64,000 nucleotides of DNA from an uncultured Roseovarius sp. (GCF_947489715.1 NZ_CANLER010000002.1:124001-188000), one strand, 5' to 3'. Counted from the stretch's first letter, positions 1-9,138 are shown. Numbers and translations: made by a program. The notes: generated by a model not told the origin, from the letters alone.

Positions 1-1
1 C

Positions 2-199
2 GCCGAAGATCCGGGTGGACGCATGCGGGTAAGACTGGCTGCCGATTATGAGCGATTGAAATTCCTGCGTGTTCTGCGGGATTATGGCAACGAAGCGATT
101 TCCGATCCGGGCGGCCTGATTGCACCCAGGACACTGACTGATCCCTCCGAAACCCCCGAGACATCCGCCGACGCGGTATTGGAGGGTGAAAATGGCTAA
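2..199 (+). CDS. mreC: MreC, C-terminal fragment (cut by window start)
   Basis: The window opens inside a reading frame of 65 residues that ends at TAA 197-199. It is followed directly by mreD, PBP2 and rodA. In this order the upstream gene is mreC, the periplasmic scaffold of the rod-shape elongation complex. The visible part includes a beta-strand-like stretch (RMRVRLAADYERLKFLRVL) and then a Pro/Thr/Ser-rich tail, as at MreC C-termini. The end overlaps the mreD start by 8 bases. The name rests mainly on gene order, because only the poorly conserved tail is visible. Confidence 0.75.
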   Translation, partial: AEDPGGRMRVRLAADYERLKFLRVLRDYGNEAISDPGGLIAPRTLTDPSETPETSADAVLEGENG

Positions 200-725
200 T
201 GCCCGGCGCCCCTGGATCATGCGCAGCCTCTTTTTTCTTGTCTGCATGGTCTTGCTTTTCGTCCAGCTTTTGCCGCTCGATACAGTGCCCAAGGTCTGGG
301 CCGCGCCAGAATTGATCGTGGCTGTCACCTTCGCCTGGGTCATCAGGCGACCCGAATTCGCACCCGCTGCCCTGATCGCGCTGATTTTCCTGTTGGCGGA
401 TTTGCTGGTGCAACGCCCGCCCGGCCTATGGGCCGCGCTGGTATTGTTAGGAAGTGAAACGCTCCGCAATCGCGCGCCTGGTCTGCGGGACCTGACTTTC
501 CCGGTCGAATGGCTGACGGTTTGCACCACATTGGTGATCATGACGCTCGGATATCGCGTTATTCTGGGCCTGACGGTGGTCGATCAGGCCCCGCTTGGCC
601 TCAGCCTGATCCAACTGGTCATGACCCTTGTCGCCTATCCGATTGTCGTTCTTGTCACGCAATCCGTCTTTGGCGTGCGCAAACGTGTGCCTGGCGATCG
701 GAATGGACTGGGGCATCAGATATGA
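192..725 (+). CDS. mreD: Rod shape-determining protein MreD
   Basis: This 177-residue inner-membrane protein has about five hydrophobic segments, which is the size and topology of MreD. MreD is the membrane subunit that links MreC, PBP2 and RodA in the elongasome. I chose ATG 192 because GGAGGG at 181-186 sits at a good distance; a GTG at 186 would overlap that ribosome binding site. The gene overlaps the mreC end by 8 bases and its TGA overlaps the PBP2 ATG (ATGA), so translation is probably coupled along the operon. MreD sequences are weakly conserved, so the call leans on context plus topology. Confidence 0.88.
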   Translation: MANARRPWIMRSLFFLVCMVLLFVQLLPLDTVPKVWAAPELIVAVTFAWVIRRPEFAPAALIALIFLLADLLVQRPPGLWAALVLLGSETLRNRAPGLRDLTFPVEWLTVCTTLVIMTLGYRVILGLTVVDQAPLGLSLIQLVMTLVAYPIVVLVTQSVFGVRKRVPGDRNGLGHQI

Positions 726-2665
726 AACGCCCGACACGTGATAGCGCCGACAGCCTGCGTATGATCACCCGGCGCGGTTTGATTCTTGGCGGTGCACAGG
801 CCGGGTTCATGGGATTGCTCGCGCTCAGGATGCGGTACATGCAGGTTGAACAGGCTGATCAATTCCGCCTGCTGGCCGAGGAAAATCGCATCAACATCCG
901 CCTTATTCCGCCCGCGCGCGGGCGGATATTTGACCGCACAGGCGCGATTGTCGCCGAAAACGCGCCCAGCTACCGCATTACGATGGTGCGCGAAGATGCC
1001 GGGGATGTTGAAGATGTGATCGCCCGCTTGTCCAATCTGGTCGAGCTTGACCCCGATCTGCTTAAACGCGCGCGTCGCGAGTTGAAGGAATTGCGCGGCG
1101 ATACCCAGGTCACCGTGGCCGACCGCGTCAGCTGGGAAGATATCAGCCGTGTGGCTGTGAACGCCCCTGCCCTGCCCGGCGTGACACCCGAGGTTGGCCT
1201 GTCACGCCATTATCCTGGTGGCGGCGATTACGGTCATATCGTGGGATACGTGGGCGCGGTCAGCGACCGCGACCTTGAACAGATCGATGCGCCTGATGCT
1301 CTGTTACTGATTCCGCGATTCCAGATCGGCAAAATCGGGCTGGAGGTCAAGAAAGAGGACACTTTGCGCGGCACGGCCGGCACCAAACGGGTCGAGGTTA
1401 ATGCCGCCGGGCGCGTCATGCGCGAGCTGGACCGCAAGGAAGGCGAGGCTGGCAAAGACATCCAGATCACCATCGACAACAAGCTTCAGGCCTATGTCAA
1501 CGACAGGCTGGATGGTGAAAGTGCGGCCACTGTCGTAATTGACTGCGAAACCGGTGATCTGCTGGCCTGTGCCTCATCGCCCAATTACGATCCCAACCTT
1601 TTTGTGCGTGGCATCTCAAGCGCCGATTACAAGGCACTTCTGGAAAACAAGTATCGGCCCTTGCCCAACAAGGCGGTGCAAGGGGTCTATCCGCCCGGAT
1701 CAACGTTCAAGATGGTTACCGCCCTTGCCGCCCTCGAAGCAGGCGTCGCCGATCCGGGCGAGACGGTCTATTGCCCCGGTCACCTCAGGGTTGGCGGGCG
1801 GCGTTTTCACTGCTGGAAACGTGTCGGGCATGGCAATGTCGACCTGCACCGCTCGCTCCGCGAAAGCTGCGACGTGTATTACTATGAAATGGCACAGCGC
1901 GCGGGTATTGAACGGATCAGCGAGATGTCGCGAAAGCTGGGCCTTGGCATTGAACATGATCTGCCAATGACCAGCGTTTCCAAAGGCTTGGCACCGACCA
2001 AGGAATGGAAACTGGAAAGCAAAGGCAGTGAATGGCTGCGCGGTGACACGGTGAACGTGGCAATCGGTCAGGGCTATGTGCTGGCCTCGCCTTTGCAGCT
2101 TGCGGTAATGACGGCGCGACTTGCAACAGGCCGGATGATCAAGCCGCGATTGATCAAATCCATCAACGGCGTCGAAGAACCGGTTGAACCAGCCGAGAAC
2201 TTGGGGATCAACGAGAACCTTCTGCGCCTGGTGCGCAAGGCAATGTATGCGGTGTCAAACAGCAGGCGCGGTACGGCCTATCGAAGCCGGATAATCGAAG
2301 ATGCGTTCAAGATGGCGGGCAAGACCGGCACAAGCCAGGTGCGGAACATCACCAAGGCCGAACGGGCGCGCGGCGTAACCCGCAACCGCGATCTGCCCTG
2401 GGAACGCCGCGACCATGCACTATACGTGAACTTTGCCCCGTTCGACAAACCCAAGGTCGCCGTTTGCGTTGTGGTCGAACACGGCGGCGGCGGATCCACC
2501 GCAGCGGCACCGATAGCGCGTGACGTAACCTTGCAGGCGCTTTACGGCGGTGAACCCCCCTTGACAGCTTACCCGGAAAGAGACCGCGCCCGCATCAAGA
2601 CCCAGCAGGAAAAACTCCGTCAGATCCGACCTGATCGTGAGAAAGACAAAAGCGACCGCGCATGA
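722..2665 (+). CDS. mrdA: Penicillin-binding protein 2 (MrdA), peptidoglycan transpeptidase
   Basis: This 647-residue class B PBP cross-links peptidoglycan during cell elongation, in complex with RodA. After a short cytoplasmic N-terminus there is one membrane segment (about residues 18-40), then the PBP dimer domain (PARGRIFDRTG near residue 63) and the transpeptidase domain. The catalytic SxxK motif is STFK near residue 326, the second motif is SCD in RESCDVYYY, and the third is KTGTS near residue 534. Start ATG 722 overlaps the mreD stop. An open frame continues upstream to 509, but that part lies inside mreD. The stop overlaps the rodA start (ATGA). Length and motifs are normal for the family. 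Confidence 0.97.
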   Translation: MKRPTRDSADSLRMITRRGLILGGAQAGFMGLLALRMRYMQVEQADQFRLLAEENRINIRLIPPARGRIFDRTGAIVAENAPSYRITMVREDAGDVEDVIARLSNLVELDPDLLKRARRELKELRGDTQVTVADRVSWEDISRVAVNAPALPGVTPEVGLSRHYPGGGDYGHIVGYVGAVSDRDLEQIDAPDALLLIPRFQIGKIGLEVKKEDTLRGTAGTKRVEVNAAGRVMRELDRKEGEAGKDIQITIDNKLQAYVNDRLDGESAATVVIDCETGDLLACASSPNYDPNLFVRGISSADYKALLENKYRPLPNKAVQGVYPPGSTFKMVTALAALEAGVADPGETVYCPGHLRVGGRRFHCWKRVGHGNVDLHRSLRESCDVYYYEMAQRAGIERISEMSRKLGLGIEHDLPMTSVSKGLAPTKEWKLESKGSEWLRGDTVNVAIGQGYVLASPLQLAVMTARLATGRMIKPRLIKSINGVEEPVEPAENLGINENLLRLVRKAMYAVSNSRRGTAYRSRIIEDAFKMAGKTGTSQVRNITKAERARGVTRNRDLPWERRDHALYVNFAPFDKPKVAVCVVVEHGGGGSTAAAPIARDVTLQALYGGEPPLTAYPERDRARIKTQQEKLRQIRPDREKDKSDRA

Positions 2666-3801
2666 GCTATCTTGAATATACCGTCAAGACGACGCCCACA
2701 GGGCTTCGCAAAGTGCTTTACCTCAACTGGCCATTGATCATCCTGTTGATTGCGGTCGCATCAGCCGGGTTCCTGATGCTTTTTTCCGTTGCGGGCGGGT
2801 CGTTTACACCTTGGGCCGCACCACAGATGAAGCGGTTCGCACTTGGCCTTGTCGTGATGTTTTTCGTGGCAATGGTGCCGATCTGGTTTTGGCGAAACAT
2901 GTCGGTTGTCGCCTATATTGTCGCGTTTCTATTGCTGATCGCGGTGGAGCTTGTGGGCATCGAAGGCAAGGGAGCTCAGCGCTGGATCAACCTTGGTTTC
3001 ATGCGTTTGCAACCCTCGGAATTGATGAAAATCGCGCTGGTGATGGTGCTTGCGGCCTATTACGACTGGCTGCCGCTGAAGAAGACATCACGACCGTTTT
3101 GGGTATTCATACCGGTGGTGCTGATCCTGATCCCGGTGGCGCTAGTGCTCAAGCAACCCGATCTTGGCACGTCGATCCTGCTGATCACTGCAGGGGCACT
3201 GATCATGTTTCTGGCGGGGGTGCATTGGGGATATTTCGCGGTTGTAATCGCTGCGGTGGTTGGATTGGTCACTGCGGTTTTTCAAAGCAGGGGAACACCG
3301 TGGCAATTGCTGAAAGATTATCAGTTCCGACGAATTGACACGTTCCTTGATCCCTCCAGCGATCCGTTGGGGGCGGGCTATCACATCACGCAATCAAAAA
3401 TCTCTTTGGGATCAGGAGGTTGGACGGGGCGTGGATTTATGCAGGGAACGCAATCCAGGCTCAACTTCCTGCCCGAAAAACACACCGATTTTATTTTTAC
3501 GACCCTTGCCGAAGAATTTGGATTCGTTGGCGCTTTCTCACTCTTGTCGCTCTACGCGCTGATCATTTTCTTCTGCGTCATCGCAGCGCTGTCGAACCGG
3601 GACCGGTTTTCGTCTCTGCTAACCCTAGGAATCGCCTCGACTTTCTTCCTGTTCTTTGCGGTCAACATGTCGATGGTCATGGGATTGGCTCCGGTTGTGG
3701 GCGTGCCCTTGCCGCTGGTCAGCTACGGCGGGTCGGCGATGTTAATTCTGCTTCTGGGCTTTGGACTGATCCAAAGCGCGCATATCCATAAACCAAGGTG
3801 A
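2662..3801 (+). CDS. rodA: RodA, SEDS peptidoglycan glycosyltransferase
   Basis: This 379-residue polytopic membrane protein of the SEDS family polymerises lipid II into glycan strands for the elongasome and works with PBP2 encoded just upstream. About ten membrane segments are visible. Family landmarks include KGAQRWINLGFMRLQPSE near residue 100, KQPDLGTS near 160 and PLPLVSYGGSAML near 355. The start overlaps the mrdA stop by 4 bases, which ties the two partner enzymes into one translational unit. Confidence 0.97.
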   Translation: MSYLEYTVKTTPTGLRKVLYLNWPLIILLIAVASAGFLMLFSVAGGSFTPWAAPQMKRFALGLVVMFFVAMVPIWFWRNMSVVAYIVAFLLLIAVELVGIEGKGAQRWINLGFMRLQPSELMKIALVMVLAAYYDWLPLKKTSRPFWVFIPVVLILIPVALVLKQPDLGTSILLITAGALIMFLAGVHWGYFAVVIAAVVGLVTAVFQSRGTPWQLLKDYQFRRIDTFLDPSSDPLGAGYHITQSKISLGSGGWTGRGFMQGTQSRLNFLPEKHTDFIFTTLAEEFGFVGAFSLLSLYALIIFFCVIAALSNRDRFSSLLTLGIASTFFLFFAVNMSMVMGLAPVVGVPLPLVSYGGSAMLILLLGFGLIQSAHIHKPR

Positions 3802-3806
3802 TCTGA

Positions 3807-4739
3807 ATGCCCGTCAACGTGCTGTTCGCCGCCCTTGCGGAGCGGTGGGAAACCTACGAAACCCCTTTGAAATCAGCATTTTCCGCCGCCGGGATCGACG
3901 CAAATCTGAGCACCGATCTGCCTGCGGAAGAGGTTGATTACATCGTCTATGCCCCCAATAGCGATGTGCAGGATTTCACGAAATTCACCCGCGCCAAGGC
4001 AGTTCTTAACCTTTGGGCGGGGGTTGAGGACGTGGTGGGCAATGAAACGCTGCGCATTCCGCTAGCGCGGATGGTCGATCACGGGCTGACGCAGGGAATG
4101 ATCGAATGGGTGACCGGTCACGTGCTGCGCCACCATTTAAACACCGACCTGCATGTTAACGGCCAGGACGGCGAATGGCGCAAGGAAATCCCGCCGCTGG
4201 CGGAGAATCGCGGCGTGACGATCCTGGGGCTGGGCGCGCTTGGGGCCGCCTGCGGCACCGCATTGGCGGGGCTTGGGTTCCGCGTCACCGGGTGGAGCCG
4301 GTCGCCAAAGGATGTGCCCGGCATCACCTGCCTGTCCGGAGATAGCGGGTTGGCCCAGGCGCTGAGTACTGCGGAAATTCTTGTGCTTTTACTTCCATTT
4401 ACGCCGCAGACTGAGAATATCCTGAACGCCGGCACCTTGGCGCAGATGCCCAAAGGCGCAGTGATCATCAACCCCGGACGCGGGCCGTTGATTGATGACG
4501 ACGCGCTACTGAACGCGTTGGATGCGGGCCAGATTGGTCATGCCACGCTGGATGTATTCCGCGTGGAGCCGCTGCCCCGCGATCATCCCTATTGGGCGCA
4601 TCCAAAGGTTACCGTGACCCCGCATATCGCGTCGGAAACGCGGCTCGAGACGGCCGCACAGGTGATTGCCGAAAACATCCGCCGGGGCGAGGCGGGTGAG
4701 CCGTTCCTGCACCTGGTGGATCGCAGTCTGGGGTATTAA
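3807..4739 (+). CDS. ghrA: GhrA-like glyoxylate/hydroxypyruvate reductase (D-2-hydroxyacid dehydrogenase)
   Basis: This 310-residue cytosolic NAD(P)H-dependent oxidoreductase belongs to the D-2-hydroxyacid dehydrogenase family and most resembles the GhrA branch that reduces glyoxylate and hydroxypyruvate. The Rossmann motif GLGALGAACG lies near residue 139. The catalytic set is visible as Arg in NPGRGPLIDDDALL, Glu in DVFRVEPLP and His in TPHIASET. It starts 5 bases after rodA and is probably read through from that operon. It ends one base before the convergent sseB-like gene. Substrate is inferred from family resemblance only. A glycolate oxidase operon at 56.8-61.1 kb gives a possible metabolic link through glyoxylate. 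Confidence 0.85.
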   Translation: MPVNVLFAALAERWETYETPLKSAFSAAGIDANLSTDLPAEEVDYIVYAPNSDVQDFTKFTRAKAVLNLWAGVEDVVGNETLRIPLARMVDHGLTQGMIEWVTGHVLRHHLNTDLHVNGQDGEWRKEIPPLAENRGVTILGLGALGAACGTALAGLGFRVTGWSRSPKDVPGITCLSGDSGLAQALSTAEILVLLLPFTPQTENILNAGTLAQMPKGAVIINPGRGPLIDDDALLNALDAGQIGHATLDVFRVEPLPRDHPYWAHPKVTVTPHIASETRLETAAQVIAENIRRGEAGEPFLHLVDRSLGY

Positions 4740-5516
4740 CTACCTGAGAATAGGCGGCTTTTCCGGGTCTGATCCCGGGGCTGCCCGCGCCGTGACCTGC
4801 GGCTGGGGCAGATCGAATCGCAACCCGCATTTCGCCAGTTTTGCCGCCGCCGGATCCGTGGCATCGAAAAAACCGACATCAATTGTGCCGGCCTCAAGGC
4901 CTGAAAAAACAAGGGCCTGGGCCACGGTTTGCGTCAATGCGGCATGGGCATCGGGACGGGCGTTAACAAAGCCAAGCAGATGGCCGGCGCTGCCGTTGGC
5001 GTAATCGGCCCCCACCAGATAGGCGAGGTCCGCTAGTCCCTCGGCGGCCGCGAGGCGGGTGTCGAGCGCGCTCAGGAATGCCTCTGGTAACCCCTTGGGT
5101 GTGTTGAATTTTTCCACCTTCTGAGAGATTTCATCGGGGGTGGTTTCCATATCGGCCAGCCAGTCCACGGCCTCGGCAGGCAGCAGGATCGACGAGGGTG
5201 CGACATCGAGGTTGAATCCCACGCCCAGCCCCTGCTTGGCCAGAAGTTGAAACACCGTGCGGCCCGATAAGGCCGCATAGGGCGAGGTGATGCCGGTAAA
5301 TTGCGTCAGTCGGTCCTCGCGGTCGAAGATCAGAACAAAGGATTCATCTGTTAAATCAAATACATGCGGGGAAATCTGATCACCATTGGGCTCTGATTCG
5401 AGCAGCAGAAACAGCTCGCTCACGACCAGCTTTTCATAGAAGTGCAGGCGGGCGGCGTCATCGTTAACGTCGGCCTGCATGGCGGCATGGGCGGCGTCCA
5501 GAATGGTCTCAGCCAT
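4740..5516 (-). CDS. SseB-like protein
   Basis: This 258-residue protein has an SseB N-terminal-type domain over roughly residues 20-125 (VVSELFLLLES, then FVLIFDREDRLTQF and LAKQGLGVGFNLDVAPSSILLP). Proteins with this domain have no settled enzymatic role. It contains no signal peptide or membrane segment. Its start overlaps the 3' end of the upstream UDG-like gene by 8 bases, so the two are probably co-transcribed. It is convergent with the GhrA-like gene with no spacer between the stops. Confidence 0.8.
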   Translation of the reverse strand: MAETILDAAHAAMQADVNDDAARLHFYEKLVVSELFLLLESEPNGDQISPHVFDLTDESFVLIFDREDRLTQFTGITSPYAALSGRTVFQLLAKQGLGVGFNLDVAPSSILLPAEAVDWLADMETTPDEISQKVEKFNTPKGLPEAFLSALDTRLAAAEGLADLAYLVGADYANGSAGHLLGFVNARPDAHAALTQTVAQALVFSGLEAGTIDVGFFDATDPAAAKLAKCGLRFDLPQPQVTARAAPGSDPEKPPILR

Positions 5517-6096
5517 GCATAAGCCTTTGAACCTGCGCGCGTAATTTCGGCAAAAGATTTTCCTCGAACCACGGGTTTTTCTTCAGCCAGCCTGTATTGC
5601 GCCACGAGGGATGAGGCAAGGGAAAGAGGCGAGGCGCGTGCGATTCCCATGCCCTGACCGTATCTGTCACGCCGGTTTTCACACCCATATGGTATTTATG
5701 GGCATAGCCACCCACAAGCACAGTAAGCTCAACCTTATCAAGGGTTTGCATGACCTGATCGTGCCATGTCGTGCCGCAAATCCTGGGCGGTGGCAGATCC
5801 GATCCCTTGGCGTCGTAGCCCGGAAAACAAAACGCCATCGGCACCACCGCCACACGCGATTTATCGTAGAAATCCGAAGGGCTTAACCCCAACCAGTCAC
5901 GCAGGCGATCCCCCGAGGGGTCATCGAACGGCTTGCCCGATTTATGCACCCGCATGCCCGGCGCTTGCCCCGCGATCAACAGCCGCGCCGAGGGCTGGAA
6001 CCAGACCACGGGTCGCGGTTCATGCGCCGTGTGGGTTTCGGCGAAGCGGTCAGCGCACAGGCGACAGCGGGAAATGTTAACGGCCAGATCGGTCAT
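5509..6096 (-). CDS. Uracil-DNA glycosylase family protein
   Basis: This 195-residue protein carries UDG-superfamily landmarks: GQAPGMRVHKSGKPFDDPSGDR near residue 45 (motif 1, water-activating region) and HPSWRNTGW near residue 163 (motif 2-like loop). A CRLC pair near the N-terminus is typical of the family branch often annotated simply as uracil-DNA glycosylase family. It would remove uracil or related lesions from DNA, but activity is not proven. I start at ATG 6096 (MTDLAVNIS). An upstream ATG would add 15 residues outside the conserved part. Three TGTGTA elements lie just upstream (6111, 6120, 6133). Confidence 0.85.
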   Translation of the reverse strand: MTDLAVNISRCRLCADRFAETHTAHEPRPVVWFQPSARLLIAGQAPGMRVHKSGKPFDDPSGDRLRDWLGLSPSDFYDKSRVAVVPMAFCFPGYDAKGSDLPPPRICGTTWHDQVMQTLDKVELTVLVGGYAHKYHMGVKTGVTDTVRAWESHAPRLFPLPHPSWRNTGWLKKNPWFEENLLPKLRAQVQRLMHG

Positions 6097-6217
6097 GCAA
6101 GAGGTGCAACTGTGTAAACTGTGTACGCGGATTGTGTACACTTTCGGGGTCGGGCGAAAGGTTCATCCTTCGGGTGCGAACGATCGGCGGGATCATCGGG
6201 TCGATCTGCAAGAGCAT

Positions 6218-6237
6218 ATTTCGATATTTTTCGAAAT
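6218..6237. promoter_or_regulatory. Inverted repeat, likely ArsR operator site 1
   Basis: The arms ATTTCGA and TCGAAAT are perfect reverse complements separated by six bases. The site lies 42 bases upstream of the arsR-type start, in the region divergent from the UDG-like gene. A second site with the same arm length and spacer follows exactly 41 bases downstream. This symmetry is what an ArsR-family dimer usually recognises. Binding is inferred. Confidence 0.6.
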
Positions 6238-6258
6238 GAAGCTTGCGTGGTCGAATTC

Positions 6259-6278
6259 ATTTCTATAATTCTAGAAAT
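6259..6278. promoter_or_regulatory. Inverted repeat, likely ArsR operator site 2
   Basis: The arms ATTTCTA and TAGAAAT flank a six-base AT-rich spacer. The site directly abuts the ATG at 6279, so a bound protein would block ribosome or polymerase access. It matches the site at 6218 in arm length, spacer length and the outer ATTTC/GAAAT bases, which suggests one regulator binds both. Confidence 0.6.
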
Positions 6279-6623
6279 ATGAAACAGACAGCGATTCCCG
6301 ATCTTGATCTCGCCCTTGCGGCCTCGACCTTTGCGGCGCTTGGCAGCGAGCAGCGGCTGGCGGTGTTGCGCAGCCTTGTGCGCGCCGGACCCGAGGGGCT
6401 GAGCATCGGCGAGTTGGGCGAACGGACCGCCGTGACCGGATCGACCCTGACCCATCACATGAAAATCCTGGCACAGGCCGGGCTGGTCACCCAGGAACGG
6501 CGCGGGCGCAGCATCATCTGCGCGGCGGTCGCTTATGACGAATTGAAAAGCATCTCGGAATTCCTGTTGCGCGAATGTTGCGCCGACAGCGATCATCCGC
6601 ATGAAGGACATGGCCATGACTGA
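6279..6623 (+). CDS. ArsR-family metalloregulatory transcription factor
   Basis: This 114-residue winged-helix repressor has the ArsR DNA-binding core (ALGSEQRLAVLRSLVRAGPEG, then TLTHHMKILAQAGLV). Its C-terminus carries possible metal or thiol ligands: Cys-Cys in LRECCADSD and a His-rich tail (HPHEGHGHD). The N-terminal ELCVCD metal motif of ArsR/SmtB is absent, so the effector cannot be read from the sequence. It shares 8 bases with the following permease gene and lies behind two matching inverted repeats. This fits an autoregulated repressor-exporter pair. Confidence 0.9.
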   Translation: MKQTAIPDLDLALAASTFAALGSEQRLAVLRSLVRAGPEGLSIGELGERTAVTGSTLTHHMKILAQAGLVTQERRGRSIICAAVAYDELKSISEFLLRECCADSDHPHEGHGHD

Positions 6624-7644
6624 CACGACGGTACATTCGCAAGGGCCGAAATGGCGCATCGACAAGGCCTGGGGCGCGCTGATTATCATTTTAGCGCTGG
6701 TGGCCGTGTTCGACCGGGCGCAGCTGTGGCCAACGATCACCTTTGCCAGCGATGCGCTGTGGCACACCGCGCCGTTCATCACCTTCGCGGTGCTGGCGGT
6801 GGCCTATATGAAGGCCAGTGGAGCCGAAACCTTGCTGGCCAAAGCGTTCGAGGGGCGGCAGGCGCGGATGATCGTGCTGGCGGCCCTATTGGGGGGCTTG
6901 TCGCCCTTCTGTTCCTGCGAGGTGATCCCTTTCATCGCCGCGATGCTGGCGCTTGGCGCGCCCTTGGGGGCGGTGATGGCGTTCTGGCTGGCCTCGCCGC
7001 TGATGGACCCGGCGATGTTTCTGATCACCTCCGGCACGCTGGGCTGGGAATTTGCCTTGGCCAAGACGGTGGCGGCGGTCGGTATCGGCCTGATGGGCGG
7101 TTTCGCCACCATGATGGCCGCCAGAAGCCCGGTTTTCGCCGATCCTCTGCGTGAGCGGAAGCAAAGCTGTGGCAGTTGTTGCAGCAGCAACAAGCCGTTC
7201 GAAGGCACTCCCCTCTGGGCGTTCTGGCAGGAGGCACCGCGGCGCGAGGCCTTCCGCCGCACGGCGATGGACAATGCGCTGTTCTTGCTGAAATGGCTGG
7301 CGCTGGCCTATGTGATCGAGGCGCTGATGCTGGAATACATCCCGGCTGATCTGGTGGCGCAGGTGCTGGGTGGCGACGGTCTGATGCCGATCATTCTGGG
7401 GGCACTGGTGGGCGCACCTGCTTATCTGAATGGCTATGCGGCGGTGCCGCTGGTCGATGCGCTGCTGGCGCAGGGCATGGCGCAGGGCGCGGCGATGAGT
7501 TTCGTGATCGCGGGCGGCGTCAGCTGCATCCCGGCGGCCATCGCGGTCTGGGCCCTGGTCAAGCCACGGATTTTCGCCGCCTATATCGGCTATGCGATGC
7601 TGGGCGCGGTGCTGGCCGGTATGGCCTGGCAGGCCGTGGCCTGA
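6616..7644 (+). CDS. ArsP/YraQ-type (DUF318) efflux permease
   Basis: This roughly 342-residue membrane protein of the DUF318 permease family includes ArsP organoarsenical exporters and related metal-efflux proteins. About eight membrane segments are visible. The family signature is LSPFCSCEVIPF near residue 99, with two cysteines inside the membrane, and a Cys-rich loop (QSCGSCCSSNKP) near residue 184 could bind thiophilic ions. Three in-frame ATGs exist at 6601, 6610 and 6616. I chose 6616 because AAGGA at 6604-6608 is correctly spaced. Co-transcription with the ArsR gene suggests metalloid or soft-metal export; the exact substrate is unknown. Confidence 0.85.
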   Translation: MTDTTVHSQGPKWRIDKAWGALIIILALVAVFDRAQLWPTITFASDALWHTAPFITFAVLAVAYMKASGAETLLAKAFEGRQARMIVLAALLGGLSPFCSCEVIPFIAAMLALGAPLGAVMAFWLASPLMDPAMFLITSGTLGWEFALAKTVAAVGIGLMGGFATMMAARSPVFADPLRERKQSCGSCCSSNKPFEGTPLWAFWQEAPRREAFRRTAMDNALFLLKWLALAYVIEALMLEYIPADLVAQVLGGDGLMPIILGALVGAPAYLNGYAAVPLVDALLAQGMAQGAAMSFVIAGGVSCIPAAIAVWALVKPRIFAAYIGYAMLGAVLAGMAWQAVA

Positions 7645-7758
7645 CCCGTAAAGGACGCGCAAGGGGTGCAACCAATGGCCGTGCGACGGACCTCTTGTTG
7701 CCCCATAACTTGAAATATCCTAATCCTGAAAGAAAACACCAAAAGCAGGGTGGGACAT

Positions 7759-9006
7759 ATGTATCGCGTCTGGAATTTCGTCGCCGAATATTCGCTCTTG
7801 CTGATTTTCGGGGCGATCATTGCCCTGATCTGGGCCAATATCGACGCGCATAGTTACCACACTTTCACCGAGTTCGTGATCTGGGATCATGCGCCCATCG
7901 GCCACCTGCATGACGGGCACCGCACGCTGACGCTGCACTATCTGGTCAATGACGTGCTGATGGCGCTGTTCTTTGCCATCGCCGCCAAGGAAGTGTGGGA
8001 GGCGGTGATCCTCAGGAACGGGTCGCTGCGCGGGAAAAAGGCCGCAACACCCTTGTTTGCAACGGCGGGCGGCATGTTCGGGCCCATTGCCATCTACCTT
8101 GGCCTGGCCCTTCTCATGGGATCGGATACCTATGATGCGGTTGCCAATGGCTGGGCCATTCCAACCGCGACCGATATTGCCTTCAGTTACCTTGTCGGGC
8201 GGATCGTCTTTGGCGCGGGGCACCCGGCGGTGCGGTTCCTGCTGCTTCTGGCAATTGCCGACGACGCGGCGGGGCTGATCATTCTGGCGATCTTCTACCC
8301 GTCAGGCGATCTGGCGCCGCAATGGCTGCTGTTTTCCTTTGGGGCGGCGGCTGCGGTGTTTGTGCTTTTCAACTGGTTCCCGCGCTATCTGGACCGGGGC
8401 AAACAGGACCGGCCCAATTCGACACGGATGCGCACCGGCCTTGGCGGCGCGCCCTATATCATTGCGGGTTGCGCCAGCTGGTACGGCTTCATGCAATCGG
8501 GCCTGCACCCAGCGCTTGGCCTGCTGCCGGTGGTGCCCACGATCCCGCATGCCGACCGTGCCTTTGGCATTTTCCACGAGGCCGAGAAATACCTTCAGGA
8601 TCTGCTGAACGTGTTGGAACATGCGCTGAAACACCCGGTGGAAATCGTTCTGTTCCTGTTTGGCCTGATGAATGCGGGCGTCGAGATGTCGGCGATTGGC
8701 GATGCCACCTGGCTGGTACTGGCGGGGCTGATCGTGGGCAAACCGGTGGGCATCCTGCTGTTCGGCTGGCTGGCGGCCAAGCCGATGGGGCTGGGCATTC
8801 CGCAGGGCATGCGCATCGTCGACCTGGTGGTGATCGGCTTTGTCGCCGCCATCGGCTTTACGGTTTCGCTTTTTGTCGCCTCGGTCGCGTTTGAGACCGG
8901 GCCGGTGCAGGATGCGGCCAAGATGGGCGCGCTGTTCAGTTTTGCGGCGGCGATTCTGTCGATCATCGCGGGCAAGATGTTGAAGGTGGAAAAGAAAGAC
9001 CTCTGA
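7759..9006 (+). CDS. nhaA: NhaA-type Na+/H+ antiporter (divergent branch)
   Basis: This 415-residue inner-membrane antiporter exchanges Na+ for H+ to control internal pH and sodium. Visible hallmarks are NDVLMALFF near residue 58, IPTATDIAFSYLVG near 133 and the paired ion-binding aspartates in ADDAAGLIILAIFY near residue 165. The stretch after the first motif reads AIAAKEVWEAVI in place of the usual GLEVKRE, and the periplasmic loop HAPIGHLHDGHRTL is unusual. It therefore belongs to a side branch rather than the E. coli type. ATG 7759 is preceded by AGGG at about 8 bases; a GTG at 7750 is the alternative start. Confidence 0.88.
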   Translation: MYRVWNFVAEYSLLLIFGAIIALIWANIDAHSYHTFTEFVIWDHAPIGHLHDGHRTLTLHYLVNDVLMALFFAIAAKEVWEAVILRNGSLRGKKAATPLFATAGGMFGPIAIYLGLALLMGSDTYDAVANGWAIPTATDIAFSYLVGRIVFGAGHPAVRFLLLLAIADDAAGLIILAIFYPSGDLAPQWLLFSFGAAAAVFVLFNWFPRYLDRGKQDRPNSTRMRTGLGGAPYIIAGCASWYGFMQSGLHPALGLLPVVPTIPHADRAFGIFHEAEKYLQDLLNVLEHALKHPVEIVLFLFGLMNAGVEMSAIGDATWLVLAGLIVGKPVGILLFGWLAAKPMGLGIPQGMRIVDLVVIGFVAAIGFTVSLFVASVAFETGPVQDAAKMGALFSFAAAILSIIAGKMLKVEKKDL

Positions 9007-9138
9007 GGCAGCGGCGAGTCCCCTGGAAAAACCTGTCAAACATGGCGAATCGCCGGGGGGCTGATCGTGCCCGGACCCGTTTTGGCGAGCAGTGCAAATT
9101 TGTCTTGTGAGCGCATCCGATATCGGCCAATGTCGGGC

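Noticed and set aside
6111..6138. Three TGTGTA direct repeats upstream of the UDG-like gene
   Set aside because: Spacing (9 and 13) is irregular and the element is short; kept only as a note because chance cannot be excluded.
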